Of a stretch of 64,000 nucleotides of DNA, positions 36,101 to 48,253 are shown in pieces. Source of the stretch: an uncultured Bacteroidales bacterium (GTDB lineage: Bacteria; Bacteroidota; Bacteroidia; Bacteroidales; UBA932); NCBI GenBank assembly GCA_944323245.1, contig CALURT010000010.1:1-64000 (forward strand). The letters run 5' to 3'. The translations under genes were made by a program, and so were the position numbers. Numbering within the stretch: the first letter of the stretch is position 1; every line of letters starts with the position of its first letter. The notes under the pieces were generated by a model. It was not told where the DNA came from. It was given only the letters and a program-made list of their open reading frames with translations, and ran no database searches.

Positions 36101-36894
36101 ATAGCTGTCTCAGAGGCCTTGCGGCCCGCAGCTTCAGCAAAATTCTCCGATGCGTCGGCATAAAGGATGCCTCGGGAAGAATTGATAAGCAGACCGCCCT
36201 TATCGTTGGCGCCGTACTTTATGACCTCCTCTGCAGAACCGCCCTGGGCACCTACTCCCGGGACCAAAAGAAAATTGTCCGGACAGAAAGAACGGATTTC
36301 GGAAAGTTTGTCGGCCTTGGTCGCCCCCACTACGAACATCATGTTGTCCGGTGTCGAAACCGACATCATTTCCTCGATTACCGCACGGTACAGAGGTTTG
36401 CCGTCCTTGACGGCGCTCTGGAACTGCATTGCAGAAGCATTCGAGGTCAGGGCAAGGACTATCGCCCATTTCCCCTTGTACTCGAGGAACGGAAGCACGC
36501 TGTCGGCTCCCATATACGGGGCCACGGTCACTGCGTCGAAATCCATGGTCTCGAAATAGGCCTTGGCATACATTTTCGCAGTGTTGCCTATGTCTCCCCT
36601 CTTGGCGTCGGCTATGAGGAAAATATCCGGATAATTCGTCCTGATATAGTCCACGGTGGCCTCCAAGGCATTCATGCCTTCAAGCCCATAGCATTCATAG
36701 AATGCTAAATTGGGCTTGTACGCCACGGCGTACGAGGCCGTCGCATCCACGATCGCCCTGTTGAATTCAAATATCGACTTCGCCTTGCCGGAACTGCGCA
36801 CACATGCCGGAATCTTTTCAAAATCCACATCCAAGCCCACACAAAGCATGGATTTCTTCGCTTTTATCTGTGCAAACAAATTTTTCCTGTCCAT
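36091..36894 (-). CDS. pyrF: Orotidine 5'-phosphate decarboxylase
   Basis: PyrF makes UMP from OMP, the last step of de novo pyrimidine synthesis. The catalytic Asp/Lys network is in DAKRGDIGNT (Asp96, Lys98, Asp101). The start GLDVDFEKIP and the length of 267 residues fit the longer type-2 subgroup. It lies nine bases after the M20 peptidase gene, last in a group that begins with tig. Confidence 0.95.
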   Translation of the reverse strand: MDRKNLFAQIKAKKSMLCVGLDVDFEKIPACVRSSGKAKSIFEFNRAIVDATASYAVAYKPNLAFYECYGLEGMNALEATVDYIRTNYPDIFLIADAKRGDIGNTAKMYAKAYFETMDFDAVTVAPYMGADSVLPFLEYKGKWAIVLALTSNASAMQFQSAVKDGKPLYRAVIEEMMSVSTPDNMMFVVGATKADKLSEIRSFCPDNFLLVPGVGAQGGSAEEVIKYGANDKGGLLINSSRGILYADASENFAEAAGRKASETAIYR

Positions 36895-36903
36895 AAGATA
36901 TGA

Positions 36904-38271
36904 TCATTTGTTTCCTTTGTAATATTCGTAGAAGAGGGCGATGGATTCCATCCCGGCGAAAAACTGTTTCAGAAGATAGCTCTCGTTCGGGGAATGGATA
37001 GTGTCCCTTTCCAATCCGAAGCCCATCAGAAGCGGGTCAATCCCGAGGATTTTCTGCAAATCGGCAAGAATCGGAATGCTTCCGCCTCCCCTGCTCGGAA
37101 CGGGTTCGATACCGTAAACATCGGTCATGGCCCTTGAAGCGGCCTGATAGGCAGGGGAAGATATCGGGATCAGAAAGCCGTTGCCCCCGTGATGATGCCT
37201 TACATCCACCTTTACGCAGGACGGAGCTATCGCTTTGATATGCTTCTCGAAAAGTTCCGCTATTTTCTCATGATCCTGATTCGGGACAAGCCTCATCGAA
37301 ATCTTGGCATGAGCCGAGGACGGGATGACGGTCTTGGCGCCTTCCCCGGTGTAGCCGCCCCAGATACCGTTGACGTCGAGGCACGGTCTGATGCCGGTTC
37401 TCTCAAGCGTACTGTATCCGGCCTCCCCTTTCACTTCGTCTATATTGAGGAATTTCCTGTATTCCTCCTCGTCGAAAGGCGCCCGGGCAAGTTTCGCCCT
37501 GTCTTCTTCCGAAAGTTCCACCACATCGTCATAGAATCCCCTGACGGTGATTTTCCCGTCTTTGTCGATAAGGGATGATATCATGTCGCAGAGGATGTTT
37601 ATCGGGTTGGCAATGGCGCCGCCGTAATGCCCCGAATGCAGATCCTTGTCAGGTCCCGTCACCGTGATTTCAGAATAGGAAAGCCCGCGCATCCCGCAAT
37701 TTATGGAAGGAACGGTTTCCGACAGCATGGTGGTATCCGACACGAGTATTATGTCTGCAGCGAGCATGTCCCTGTGCATGGATGCCCACGAAGCAAGCGA
37801 CGGGCTGCCGATCTCCTCCTCGCCTTCGAATATGAACTTGACATTGTGCTTCAGCCGGTTTTCCCTTACGAGATATTCGAAAGCCTTGATGTGCATGAAC
37901 AGCTGTCCCTTGTCGTCGTTAGCCCCACGGGCATATATCGCCCCGTCCCTGATTTCTGGCTCGAAAGGGTCAGATTTCCACAATTCCACCGGATCGACCG
38001 GCTGGACGTCGTAATGTCCGTACACAAGCACCGTCGGCAATGCAGGATCCACAATCTTCTCCCCGAATACCACGGGATGGCCGTCTGTAGGATATATCCC
38101 TGCAGAATCCGCTCCGGCTTCCTTCAACAGTTCCGTCAGACGTTCCGCACAGCGCATCATGTCCGGTCTGCTGCTGTCCTGCGAACTTATAGACGGTATC
38201 CGCAGGAGTGAAAAGAGTTCTTCGAAGAACCTGTCCCTGTTTTTCTCGATATAGGCTTTCATGCTGTCCAT
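36904..38271 (-). CDS. M20 family dipeptidase/metallopeptidase
   Basis: The 455-residue cytoplasmic protein has the dizinc site of M20 enzymes: His86 in VYGHYDVQP, Asp119 in ARGANDDKG and the EGEEEIGS cluster (149-156) with the catalytic glutamate. A lid/dimerisation domain follows (about 200-380). It is most like the CNDP/PepV-type dipeptidases. The start could also be the Met three codons downstream. It lies 20 bases after clpX. Confidence 0.9.
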   Translation of the reverse strand: MDSMKAYIEKNRDRFFEELFSLLRIPSISSQDSSRPDMMRCAERLTELLKEAGADSAGIYPTDGHPVVFGEKIVDPALPTVLVYGHYDVQPVDPVELWKSDPFEPEIRDGAIYARGANDDKGQLFMHIKAFEYLVRENRLKHNVKFIFEGEEEIGSPSLASWASMHRDMLAADIILVSDTTMLSETVPSINCGMRGLSYSEITVTGPDKDLHSGHYGGAIANPINILCDMISSLIDKDGKITVRGFYDDVVELSEEDRAKLARAPFDEEEYRKFLNIDEVKGEAGYSTLERTGIRPCLDVNGIWGGYTGEGAKTVIPSSAHAKISMRLVPNQDHEKIAELFEKHIKAIAPSCVKVDVRHHHGGNGFLIPISSPAYQAASRAMTDVYGIEPVPSRGGGSIPILADLQKILGIDPLLMGFGLERDTIHSPNESYLLKQFFAGMESIALFYEYYKGNK

Positions 38272-38291
38272 GGCTTGAATGGTGTTTAATT

Positions 38292-39515
38292 CTAATTCTC
38301 AGCAGAGAGTTTTTCCTTGGCGTAAGCCAGCGTAAGGTGGAAAGTCTTTTTCCGGGAAGACGGAGCCTCATACATGGCGTCCGTCATGATTTTTTCGCAA
38401 ATCGAACGGAGCCCCCTCGCTCCGAGTTTGTTTTCTATCGAAGTATCGACTATCAGGTCCAATACCTCCGGATCGATGCGGAGCTTCATGCCGTCGAGTT
38501 CGAACATCTTCTCGTACTGGCGGATAATCGCGTTCTTGGGTTCCGTAAGGATCCTGAGCAACGCTGCCCTGTCCAAACTGTCCAAATACGTGATGACAGG
38601 CAGACGGCCGATGATTTCCGGAATCAGTCCGTAGGACCTCAGATCCTGTGCAGAAACGTATTTCAGCAGATTGTTTTTGTCCACGGACGGCCTGTTCGAC
38701 GAAGAATAGCCTATGACCTGGGTATTGAGTCTCTGCGCAATACGCCTTTCGATACCCTCGAATGCACCTCCGCATATAAAGAGGATATTCTGGGTATTTA
38801 CCTGAATGAACTCCTGTTCCGGGTGCTTGCGTCCTCCCTTCGGCGGCACGTTCACCACATTGCCTTCAAGGAGCTTCAGCATGGCCTGCTGTACACCCTC
38901 TCCCGATACGTCCCTCGTAATGGACGGATTGTCGCTCTTCCTCGCTATCTTGTCTATCTCATCTATGAAGACGATGCCCCTTTCCGCCAATTTCACATCG
39001 TAGTCCGCTTCCTGCAGGAGCCTTGTCAATATGCTTTCCACATCCTCCCCCACATATCCGGCTTCCGTAAGCACGGTGGCGTCCACTATCGTGAACGGAA
39101 CTTTCAGAAGTCTGGCGATAGTCTTGGCCAACAATGTCTTGCCTGTTCCGGTCGGTCCTACCATCAGGATATTGGACTTCTCGATTTCAAGTTCGCTCTC
39201 CTTCTCCTGTACGAGATTGTTGTTGACCCTCTTGTAATGGTTGTACACTGCCACCGACAGTAGTTTCTTGGCCCTGTCCTGACCTATGACGTACTGGTCG
39301 AGATAGGCATGGATTTCCTTTGGCTTCAACAGATCCTCTATCTTTGCCGGTTCGGGAGCCATCTGCTTTTCAAGATTCGCCACATAGTCATGACATAGTT
39401 TAACGCAATCGCTGCAGATGGATGCGTCCATACCCTGAAGCAGGAGCGAAACTTCATTTTCGCCCCTGCCGCAGAATACACAATGTCTTTCGTTCGTATT
39501 TTCGTGTCTGTCCAT
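38292..39515 (-). CDS. clpX: ATP-dependent Clp protease ATPase subunit ClpX
   Basis: ClpX unfolds substrates and feeds them to ClpP. The N-terminal zinc-binding domain has Cys12, Cys15, Cys34 and Cys37. The AAA+ core has Walker A GPTGTGKT (120-127), Walker B VFIDEIDK, and a pore-loop-type region GYVGED. At 407 residues it has normal length. It starts four bases after clpP, as in the usual clpP-clpX order. Confidence 0.97.
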   Translation of the reverse strand: MDRHENTNERHCVFCGRGENEVSLLLQGMDASICSDCVKLCHDYVANLEKQMAPEPAKIEDLLKPKEIHAYLDQYVIGQDRAKKLLSVAVYNHYKRVNNNLVQEKESELEIEKSNILMVGPTGTGKTLLAKTIARLLKVPFTIVDATVLTEAGYVGEDVESILTRLLQEADYDVKLAERGIVFIDEIDKIARKSDNPSITRDVSGEGVQQAMLKLLEGNVVNVPPKGGRKHPEQEFIQVNTQNILFICGGAFEGIERRIAQRLNTQVIGYSSSNRPSVDKNNLLKYVSAQDLRSYGLIPEIIGRLPVITYLDSLDRAALLRILTEPKNAIIRQYEKMFELDGMKLRIDPEVLDLIVDTSIENKLGARGLRSICEKIMTDAMYEAPSSRKKTFHLTLAYAKEKLSAEN

Positions 39516-39519
39516 GGAA

Positions 39520-40197
39520 TTACTTGTTCTTTCTCGTCAGGATTTCATCCACCATACCATACTCTACGGCCTCGGAAGCGCTCATCCAGTAATCCCGGTC
39601 ACCGTCAGCCACAATCCTTTCGTATGGCTGTCCCGTATGCCCGGAAATGATGGTATAGAGTTCCTTCTTGACTTTCAATATCTCCTTGGCTGCGATTTCT
39701 ATATCCGAGGCCTGGCCCTGAGCGCCTCCGAGCGGCTGATGTATCATTACCCTCGAATGCGGAAGGACCGAACGTTTCCCTTTGGCTCCGGCACAGAGGA
39801 GGACAGCCCCCATCGAAGCCGCCATGCCGGTACATATAGTGGCGACGTCAGGTTCGACGAGCTGCATCGTGTCATAGATTCCGAGACCGGCGGAAACGGA
39901 ACCTCCCGGAGTGTTCAGATAAATCGAGATATCGCTCTTGCTGTCCGTAGATGACAGGAACAGCAGCTGCGCCTGTATTATGTTAGCCACATCGTCGTCT
40001 ATAGGCACTCCGAGGAATATGATCCTGTCCATCATCAGACGGCTGAACACGTCCATCGCCGCTACGTTCAACTGTCTTTCCTCGATGATCGTAGGGTTGA
40101 TATATGCGCTCTGCACCGAGCTGTAACGGTGCAGAGTCATGGAACTCAGACCGCAGTGCAGCCGTGCGAACTTATCGAATTCGTTGTTTACGTTCAT
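39520..40197 (-). CDS. clpP: ATP-dependent Clp protease proteolytic subunit ClpP
   Basis: This is the serine protease chamber partner of ClpX. The catalytic Ser128 lies in GMAASMGA and His153 in [10 protein letters not shown], and the Asp lies in the C-terminal [11 protein letters not shown] region. At 225 residues it is slightly longer than the E. coli protein, with a longer N-terminus that may be processed. It lies three bases after tig. Confidence 0.97.
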   Translation of the reverse strand: MNVNNEFDKFARLHCGLSSMTLHRYSSVQSAYINPTIIEERQLNVAAMDVFSRLMMDRIIFLGVPIDDDVANIIQAQLLFLSSTDSKSDISIYLNTPGGSVSAGLGIYDTMQLVEPDVATICTGMAASMGAVLLCAGAKGKRSVLPHSRVMIHQPLGGAQGQASDIEIAAKEILKVKKELYTIISGHTGQPYERIVADGDRDYWMSASEAVEYGMVDEILTRKNK

Positions 40198-40200
40198 ACT

Positions 40201-41517
40201 TTATTTCAGTTCGCGGAATTTCTCCACGGAAATTTTCTTCTTTTTAAGGGTGATGACATCCCTGACAGCTGCGACCGTCTTCTGGTCCTCGACCTGTTCG
40301 AGAATACGGCGGCCGTCCTTCTCCTGCGACAGCAGGGACTTGGCATAGGATTCCAGCTGCTCGTCAGGCACATTGTTTATGCCGTACATGGCGAACTGAT
40401 ATGCAGCGAAGCCCTTTGCGCTTGCGAGAAGATCGGCTTCCTCCACCTTGACGGAATATTTGTCCATCAGATAGTTCCTGATCATCTGCCAGCGGTAGTC
40501 CTCGAGGAACATATCGAATTCCTTTTCAATGTCCTCCATGGTGAACTTGCCTTCATTGACGGTATAGATCCACCTTTTGAGGAATCCTTCAGGGAGTGCT
40601 ATGGATGCTTTCTTGCGAAGATAGTCCTTCACGTCCTTGGAAAATCTGAATTCGGATTCCTGCTCATACTCGGCTTTCAGCCTTTCCTCTATCTTGGCAT
40701 CGAATTCCTCTGCGGACTTCACGTTGCCTTCGCCGAATACCTTGTCGAAAGTCTCCTGGGTCATCGGAGCGGAAACGAAAGTCTTCACATTCTTCACCGT
40801 CATCTTGAATACAGGGTCGAGGGAAGCGAGTTCTTCCTTCTTCACTTTCAGCATGGAAGCCCTGTCTGTCTCGTTGGTGAAGGCCTCATTGACGTTCACG
40901 TCAACCGTATCTCCTGCCTTCAGGCCCACAAATGAAGGGCGGACAGCATCAGACACGTTCCTGAGGGCGATATATGTTCCTTCCACCTTGGTTTCTCCCT
41001 GCTCGAAATCCACAATCATGAAGTCCTCTTCCTTGGCGGCCTCGCCTTCTTCAAGGGAACCGTACTGCCTGAGAAGATTGTTCTTCATTTCCTCCTTGGC
41101 GGCATCAGTAATATTAATGGTATAATAAGGCACCTCGTCTTTCTTGTCAAGCTCGAAGTCGATCTTCGGAGAAAGGGCAATGTCGAACTTGAACGTGAAG
41201 TCGTTGCCGTCCTTCCATTCCGTAGCCGGCTGGTTCTCGGCAGGAAGCGGTTCTCCGATGACTTTCAGGTCGTTGTCCTTGATGAATCCGTTCAGGGAAT
41301 CCGCAATGACATCGTTTACGGCATCCACGAGGGCGGACTGGCCGTACATTTTCTCGATGAGCCCCATCGGTACCATACCCTTCCTGAAACCCTTGATTTC
41401 CGCTTTTCTTCTGAAATCGTTCAGTCTGTGTTTCTTCTTCGCCGCATAATCCTCCCCGGCAATCTCAAGAGTCAGCTCGATGTTGAGTTCGTCGATTTTG
41501 TTCTGTGTAATTTTCAT
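40201..41517 (-). CDS. tig: Trigger factor (ribosome-associated chaperone)
   Basis: Trigger factor binds nascent chains at the ribosome exit. The N-terminal ribosome-binding domain carries the signature-like FRRKAEIKGFRKGMVP. A middle PPIase-like domain (about 150-240) and the long C-terminal helical domain follow, for 438 residues. The gene order tig-clpP-clpX is conserved in many bacteria. A consensus promoter lies about 50 bases upstream. Confidence 0.95.
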   Translation of the reverse strand: MKITQNKIDELNIELTLEIAGEDYAAKKKHRLNDFRRKAEIKGFRKGMVPMGLIEKMYGQSALVDAVNDVIADSLNGFIKDNDLKVIGEPLPAENQPATEWKDGNDFTFKFDIALSPKIDFELDKKDEVPYYTINITDAAKEEMKNNLLRQYGSLEEGEAAKEEDFMIVDFEQGETKVEGTYIALRNVSDAVRPSFVGLKAGDTVDVNVNEAFTNETDRASMLKVKKEELASLDPVFKMTVKNVKTFVSAPMTQETFDKVFGEGNVKSAEEFDAKIEERLKAEYEQESEFRFSKDVKDYLRKKASIALPEGFLKRWIYTVNEGKFTMEDIEKEFDMFLEDYRWQMIRNYLMDKYSVKVEEADLLASAKGFAAYQFAMYGINNVPDEQLESYAKSLLSQEKDGRRILEQVEDQKTVAAVRDVITLKKKKISVEKFRELK

Positions 41518-41569
41518 AATATGTAACGTTTTATATTTCCGTCTCTAAAAATCTGCATCTAAAAGTCTG

Positions 41570-41600
41570 CAAAAGTAATCATTATCGGATTAAAAACAAA
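41570..41600 (-). promoter_or_regulatory. Consensus Bacteroidota promoter of the tig-clpP-clpX group
   Basis: On the minus strand TTTG (41600-41597) and TACTTTTG (41577-41570) are separated by exactly 19 bases. The expected start of transcription is near 41563, about 46 bases before the tig ATG. Confidence 0.75.
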
Positions 41601-41603
41601 ATG

Positions 41604-43655
41604 TCACCTGTGCGCTCCCGACATGCGTTTCGGATAAGCCACCCGCGCATGATAAATCTGCTGCAGATACGATTTCAGCACGGTCTTCACTGTATTCAGC
41701 TCCTTCAGAGTAATGTCGGAATCCTCGAACTGCCCGTCGTTCATCTTGGATCTGACAATACGCTCCACAAGGTCGGAGATACTCTTGGCCGAGTAGTCCT
41801 TCAATGAACGCGAGGCCGCCTCAAGCGTATCGCACAGCATGATGATTATCTGCTCCTTGGTAACAGGCTTGCGTCCCTTGTAGAAGAAAACGTCGGCATC
41901 ATTCGGATCCCCTCCTTCATTGATATACTTGTTGTAAAAATAGGATGTACAGGTAGTCCCGTGATGTGTTTCTATGAATTCCTTCACTATTCCCGGCAGC
42001 TTGAATTTTTCCGCTATGGCCATGCCGTCCGGTACGTGCTTGATGATTTCGGCGGCGCTTTCCTTGGCGGACATACCCTCATGGTATTTTCCTCCCGTCG
42101 TTTCGTTTTCTATGAAACACTGTGGATTGGCCGTTTTCCCGATGTCATGGTAGAGTGCACCTGCACGCACGAGAAGCACATTCGCATCTATCGACCTGGC
42201 GGCCGCATCCGCTATGTTCATCACCTGAAGGGAATGCTGGAAAGTTCCCGGCGCCTTGTGGGCGAGTTCTCTGAGCAACCTGTTGTTCGTGTCGCTGAGC
42301 TCTATGAGCCTCGAATCAGAGACGAGCATGAATATCCTTTCAAACAGATAGATGAGAGGATAGCCGGCCACGGTAAGCATAGAACCTATGAACAGGTAAA
42401 GGATTGTCCTGTAATCGTTGAAATCCTTGATCCCGTCCACGAACCTGAAGCCGAAATACACGGCAACAAGGATGGCAAAGGCAATGAATGCCGTAATGAA
42501 CTGCTGCCAGCCCTTGTTGAACTGGTCGAAAACATATATCGAAACGATGCCTGCCGTAAGGTACATCATGAAAAGCTCCACTCCGTTATGGGAGAATACA
42601 AGAAGAGGCAGCAGGGATATGGTATATACCGGCAGCACCACCCGTTTCTTGAAAAACGCCCGCAAGTAAAGGGCGATAAGGGTGAACGGCGTTATGTACA
42701 GGAGATGCGAACCGACTTTCTCCATCGTTATCGCCAATACCGAGGCCAGCAGGAAAATGACGAGAAGATAAATGTATTCGTTGAAATTGCCGAATATCCT
42801 GTAGTTCGTATAGAAAATGGCAAAATACAGGATTACCACTATCGTAAGGGCAATGAGAATGTTTCCGAACCAAAGCAGGGCCCTCGGGCCGTTGTAGCCG
42901 AGACTGCTTTCATATTCCGCCTTGTAGGAATCCAGAAGCTGCTCTATCTCGGCCGTGATTATTTCCCCTGATGACACTATCAGTTGTCCGGCGTTTATCA
43001 CTCCTGAAGTAGGTGAAATGTAGTTGACAGCCTCGTCGTGCACGAGTTCCGTAGTCTGCCTGTCAAACAGGAGGTTCGGTTTCAGGAGGTCGTAAATGCC
43101 CGTCGCACGGCAAAGCGAATCGGCGTTTATTCCGTGCAGGGATTCCTCTAGCATGGAAAGCAGTGCATTGTCAGCCTCTCTCATATCATAGACATCCGAT
43201 GCAGGGATTTTCCTCGCCCGCCTGTCCTTCTGTACGAAAATCACGTTGCTGTCGAGAACAAGGCCTTCGGCAAGAATGTCACTTCCGGCATCCGCCACGA
43301 TTCCCTTGTCATAAAGTTCCGATACGGCCTTTATGATTTCGGGCTTGGCATCCTGACAGCGTCCGAGGTTCAGCCCCTCGATAAGTCTGACACGCTCGGC
43401 CGCCACCTCTTCCGAATACTGGAAATAAGGTATGACGCTCGAACCCACGCTCTCCCTTTCCTGCTGCAGCTGGGCCGGTGTCTTGATTATCGGGAAGTCG
43501 AACTGCGCGATAAGCGTTTCGTACATCCACGGCGAACCTTTCCTGTAGTCGTAATTGAACTTCCCGGTTCTCGGGAAAATCGCCGAAAGAATCACGAAAA
43601 GGACAATCAGGGGCAGATACACTCTGTACGTATGTTCTATTCTTACCTTTTTCAT
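41604..43655 (-). CDS. 7TM-HD family membrane phosphohydrolase (PgpH-like)
   Basis: The 683-residue protein has an N-terminal membrane helix, an extracytoplasmic 7TMR-HDED region (about 35-260), seven membrane helices (about 265-460) and a cytoplasmic HD domain. The metal site includes His503-Asp504 in ALYHDIGKTANP and HGT in the later METHHGTT-like stretch. Family members such as PgpH hydrolyse cyclic di-AMP, so control of that signal is a reasonable inference. It follows the acyltransferase-like gene by four bases. Confidence 0.88.
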   Translation of the reverse strand: MKKVRIEHTYRVYLPLIVLFVILSAIFPRTGKFNYDYRKGSPWMYETLIAQFDFPIIKTPAQLQQERESVGSSVIPYFQYSEEVAAERVRLIEGLNLGRCQDAKPEIIKAVSELYDKGIVADAGSDILAEGLVLDSNVIFVQKDRRARKIPASDVYDMREADNALLSMLEESLHGINADSLCRATGIYDLLKPNLLFDRQTTELVHDEAVNYISPTSGVINAGQLIVSSGEIITAEIEQLLDSYKAEYESSLGYNGPRALLWFGNILIALTIVVILYFAIFYTNYRIFGNFNEYIYLLVIFLLASVLAITMEKVGSHLLYITPFTLIALYLRAFFKKRVVLPVYTISLLPLLVFSHNGVELFMMYLTAGIVSIYVFDQFNKGWQQFITAFIAFAILVAVYFGFRFVDGIKDFNDYRTILYLFIGSMLTVAGYPLIYLFERIFMLVSDSRLIELSDTNNRLLRELAHKAPGTFQHSLQVMNIADAAARSIDANVLLVRAGALYHDIGKTANPQCFIENETTGGKYHEGMSAKESAAEIIKHVPDGMAIAEKFKLPGIVKEFIETHHGTTCTSYFYNKYINEGGDPNDADVFFYKGRKPVTKEQIIIMLCDTLEAASRSLKDYSAKSISDLVERIVRSKMNDGQFEDSDITLKELNTVKTVLKSYLQQIYHARVAYPKRMSGAHR

Positions 43656-43659
43656 AATA

Positions 43660-44919
43660 TTACGGTTCGTATTTCATGAATGAAAAGGAAAATCTGTCCG
43701 ATATGAATGCGTTTATGTCATGCGAATTGAGCAGACGGACGAAGCGCCGGCACAGAGTGTCCGCGTCTCCGTTTCCGCAGGTCACGGCAACAGTCAGTTC
43801 TCCGTGAAGCATTGCCGTGGTCACAGTAAACGGATACAGCGTGGCCGGCAGGACCGGATAGAATTCCGTAACGTATCTTGCCAGGCTTTCCGGCATGATT
43901 ATATTGCCCACATTGCACAACGAATAGGCCGCTGACGAGGCCCTGTCGGACATCATGGCGCTCACAGCCTCTATCTTAGCGGATGAGTCCGGTGCATCGC
44001 ATACCTTTTCGAGGGCGGAAATCTTCCTCTGCGCATTATACGCCAGGGCGTCCGTCTTGAGCTGGGCTTCAAGGAGTTTCTTCTGGGACATCACTACCGT
44101 ATCGACGGGATATTCGTCGATGTTCCTGTTGTATGCCAACGGCACTTCGGCGAAAAACGGCCGCAGCGACGGTGTCGGGAAATAATGTCTGAGATTCACC
44201 TTGATGGATGCCACCACGTATTCGCCAGGGGAGATTCTGTCGGAATACTCCTCGCTCAGGACATGGGAAAAGAACGGAGCGACGAATGATGTCGTCATGT
44301 TCATGTAACTCTTGGCCTGTCCCTTGACCTTCGGCAGCGGAATGCGTATCACCTGCGTGTCCCCCGGACACGGGCAACAGATCCCGTGGAATGAAAACGC
44401 CTTGGCGTCCATATACCATACGGGACGGGATGCCGGTATGTCATCCATCTTCGAAAAGGCGTCATCCGCTTCGTACGGATTGACCGGACTTCCCGCAGAA
44501 ATGATTCCTCCGTCATTTTCGACATCGAATCCGCTTTCCGACAGGTAACGGAAAATGACGGACCGGATGAATGTCATTGCTCCCCTTTCATCCGTCAGCG
44601 CCCTGTGGAAATTGAAGAATATGCTCTTGTGCAGACAGGATACCGAGAAAAGCCTGCCGTTGCCGGAAGCGGGACTGCAGATTTTGACAGGATCCGTATC
44701 TTCGGCAAAACCGTATTCCCGATCGCCTTTGACGACCTTGACCGCGAAATACGGAAATCTCGTCAGAAGTTCGCCCACCGTCCTTTCAAGGACGGGAACG
44801 TCGATTACGGCGGTCAATGTGACGACAAAGCCGAAAACGGCATCGGAAGATGCCGATTCGGCGTATAAATATGAGCCTCCGAGAATATCCGGAGTCAGAA
44901 AATCATGTTGAACGCTCAT
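43660..44919 (-). CDS. Condensation/acyltransferase-fold protein next to spt
   Basis: The 419-residue protein resembles the chloramphenicol-acetyltransferase-like fold of condensation domains and alcohol acyltransferases. It has an N-terminal half with VLERTVGELLTRFPYF and a C-terminal half with YSLCNVGNIIMPES and a closing strand. The position of the HHxxxDG motif reads HRALTDE (105-111): the second, catalytic His is Arg and the Gly is Glu. Activity is therefore uncertain. It lies 18 bases after the serine palmitoyltransferase gene and four before the 7TM-HD gene, so a role in lipid or envelope acylation is suggested by context only. There is no signal peptide. Confidence 0.65.
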   Translation of the reverse strand: MSVQHDFLTPDILGGSYLYAESASSDAVFGFVVTLTAVIDVPVLERTVGELLTRFPYFAVKVVKGDREYGFAEDTDPVKICSPASGNGRLFSVSCLHKSIFFNFHRALTDERGAMTFIRSVIFRYLSESGFDVENDGGIISAGSPVNPYEADDAFSKMDDIPASRPVWYMDAKAFSFHGICCPCPGDTQVIRIPLPKVKGQAKSYMNMTTSFVAPFFSHVLSEEYSDRISPGEYVVASIKVNLRHYFPTPSLRPFFAEVPLAYNRNIDEYPVDTVVMSQKKLLEAQLKTDALAYNAQRKISALEKVCDAPDSSAKIEAVSAMMSDRASSAAYSLCNVGNIIMPESLARYVTEFYPVLPATLYPFTVTTAMLHGELTVAVTCGNGDADTLCRRFVRLLNSHDINAFISDRFSFSFMKYEP

Positions 44920-44937
44920 TATTTCATAAAGAGCATA

Positions 44938-46197
44938 TTAATGGATGCCCATGTCGACAATTTCGTCTCCGTCATATTCACCTCTCTCCAACTTGGCCCT
45001 GATCTCTGCAAAGGTCTTGAGAGTGTATTCCACGTCTTCCATGGAGTGGGCGGCAGTAGGAATGACCCTGAAAATGATCATTCCCTTAGGAATTACAGGG
45101 TAAATGACTATCGAACAGAAGATTCCGTAATTTTCCCTGAGGTCTACAGCCATCTTCGTAGCCTGGGCAACGCCGCCCTTGATGGCAACCGGGGTAACGC
45201 ATGCTTCCGCAGGTCCGATATCGAAACCGAGGTCGCGGAATCCTCCCTGAAGTGCGCGGGTCACCGTAAAGAGTTTCTTGCGCAACTCGTCACCCTCTGC
45301 GCTGCGGATGATTTCCAGTCTCTTCAGACCGCCTTCCACGAATGCCATAGGAAGGGACTTGGCGTAAATCTGCGAACGGAGATTGTACCTGAGGTAGTCT
45401 ATGATGACCTTCGGACCGGCTACGAAACCTCCGATACTTGCCATGGACTTGGCGTATGCACCTATGTAAAGATCCACTTCGTCCATGACTCCGAAATGCT
45501 CGGAAGTACCGCGTCCGTGCTCTCCCATCACGCCGAAACCGTGTGCGTCGTCTATGAGAATCCTGAATTTGTATTTCTTCTTCAGTGCGGCAATCTGATC
45601 GAGGATACCGAGGGCTCCGGTCATACCGTAGACGCCTTCCGTAATGAGAAGGATACCTCCGCCGGTCTCTTCGCAAAGTTTGGTGGCCCTTTTCAGAGTA
45701 GCCTCGCAGCTTTCGATGTCATTGTGACGGTATGTCATCCTCTTTCCCATGTGAAGCCTTGCACCGTCGATAAGGCAGGCATGTGCTTCCGAGTCGTAGA
45801 CAATCACGTCATGACGGTCCATCAGTGCGTCGATAGTCGAAATTATACCCTGATAGCCGAAATTGAAGAGGAATGCGTCTTCCTTTTTTTCGAAATCGGC
45901 AAGTTCCCTTTCGAATTTTTCATGCAATGAAGTATGTCCGGACATCATACGGCTTCCCATCGGATAGGCGAGACCCCACTTTGCGGCAGCTTCCGCATCG
46001 GCCTTTCTCACCTCCGGATGATTTGCCAGTCCGAGATAATTGTTAAGACTCCAGCAAAGTACATCCTTGCCCCTGAACTTCATGTGAGGTCCGATTTCTC
46101 CCTCCAACTTCGGATACATGTAATATCCGAAGGCTTTCTGCCTGTACTGGCCGAGAGGGCCGCCCGAGTCTTTTGCAATTCTGTCAAAAATATCCAT
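44938..46197 (-). CDS. spt: Serine palmitoyltransferase (alpha-oxoamine synthase)
   Basis: Spt condenses serine with a fatty acyl-CoA (or acyl-ACP) to 3-keto-sphinganine, the first step of sphingolipid synthesis. The PLP lysine is Lys250 in GAYAKSMASIGG. The ring-stacking His138 lies in SEAHA and the DDAH of ILIDDAHGFG at 216-219. At 419 residues it is longer than typical KBL (glycine C-acetyltransferase), and the SLNNYLGLANHPEV and EFGVMDEVD-type stretches look like Bacteroides Spt. KBL or BioF remains a formal alternative. It lies 34 bases after gyrB. Confidence 0.85.
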   Translation of the reverse strand: MDIFDRIAKDSGGPLGQYRQKAFGYYMYPKLEGEIGPHMKFRGKDVLCWSLNNYLGLANHPEVRKADAEAAAKWGLAYPMGSRMMSGHTSLHEKFERELADFEKKEDAFLFNFGYQGIISTIDALMDRHDVIVYDSEAHACLIDGARLHMGKRMTYRHNDIESCEATLKRATKLCEETGGGILLITEGVYGMTGALGILDQIAALKKKYKFRILIDDAHGFGVMGEHGRGTSEHFGVMDEVDLYIGAYAKSMASIGGFVAGPKVIIDYLRYNLRSQIYAKSLPMAFVEGGLKRLEIIRSAEGDELRKKLFTVTRALQGGFRDLGFDIGPAEACVTPVAIKGGVAQATKMAVDLRENYGIFCSIVIYPVIPKGMIIFRVIPTAAHSMEDVEYTLKTFAEIRAKLERGEYDGDEIVDMGIH

Positions 46198-46231
46198 AAC
46201 CTGTTATTTTAGATTTTAATACATTATAAAA

Positions 46232-48244
<2,013 letters not shown>

Positions 48245-48253
48245 ATCATTTTA

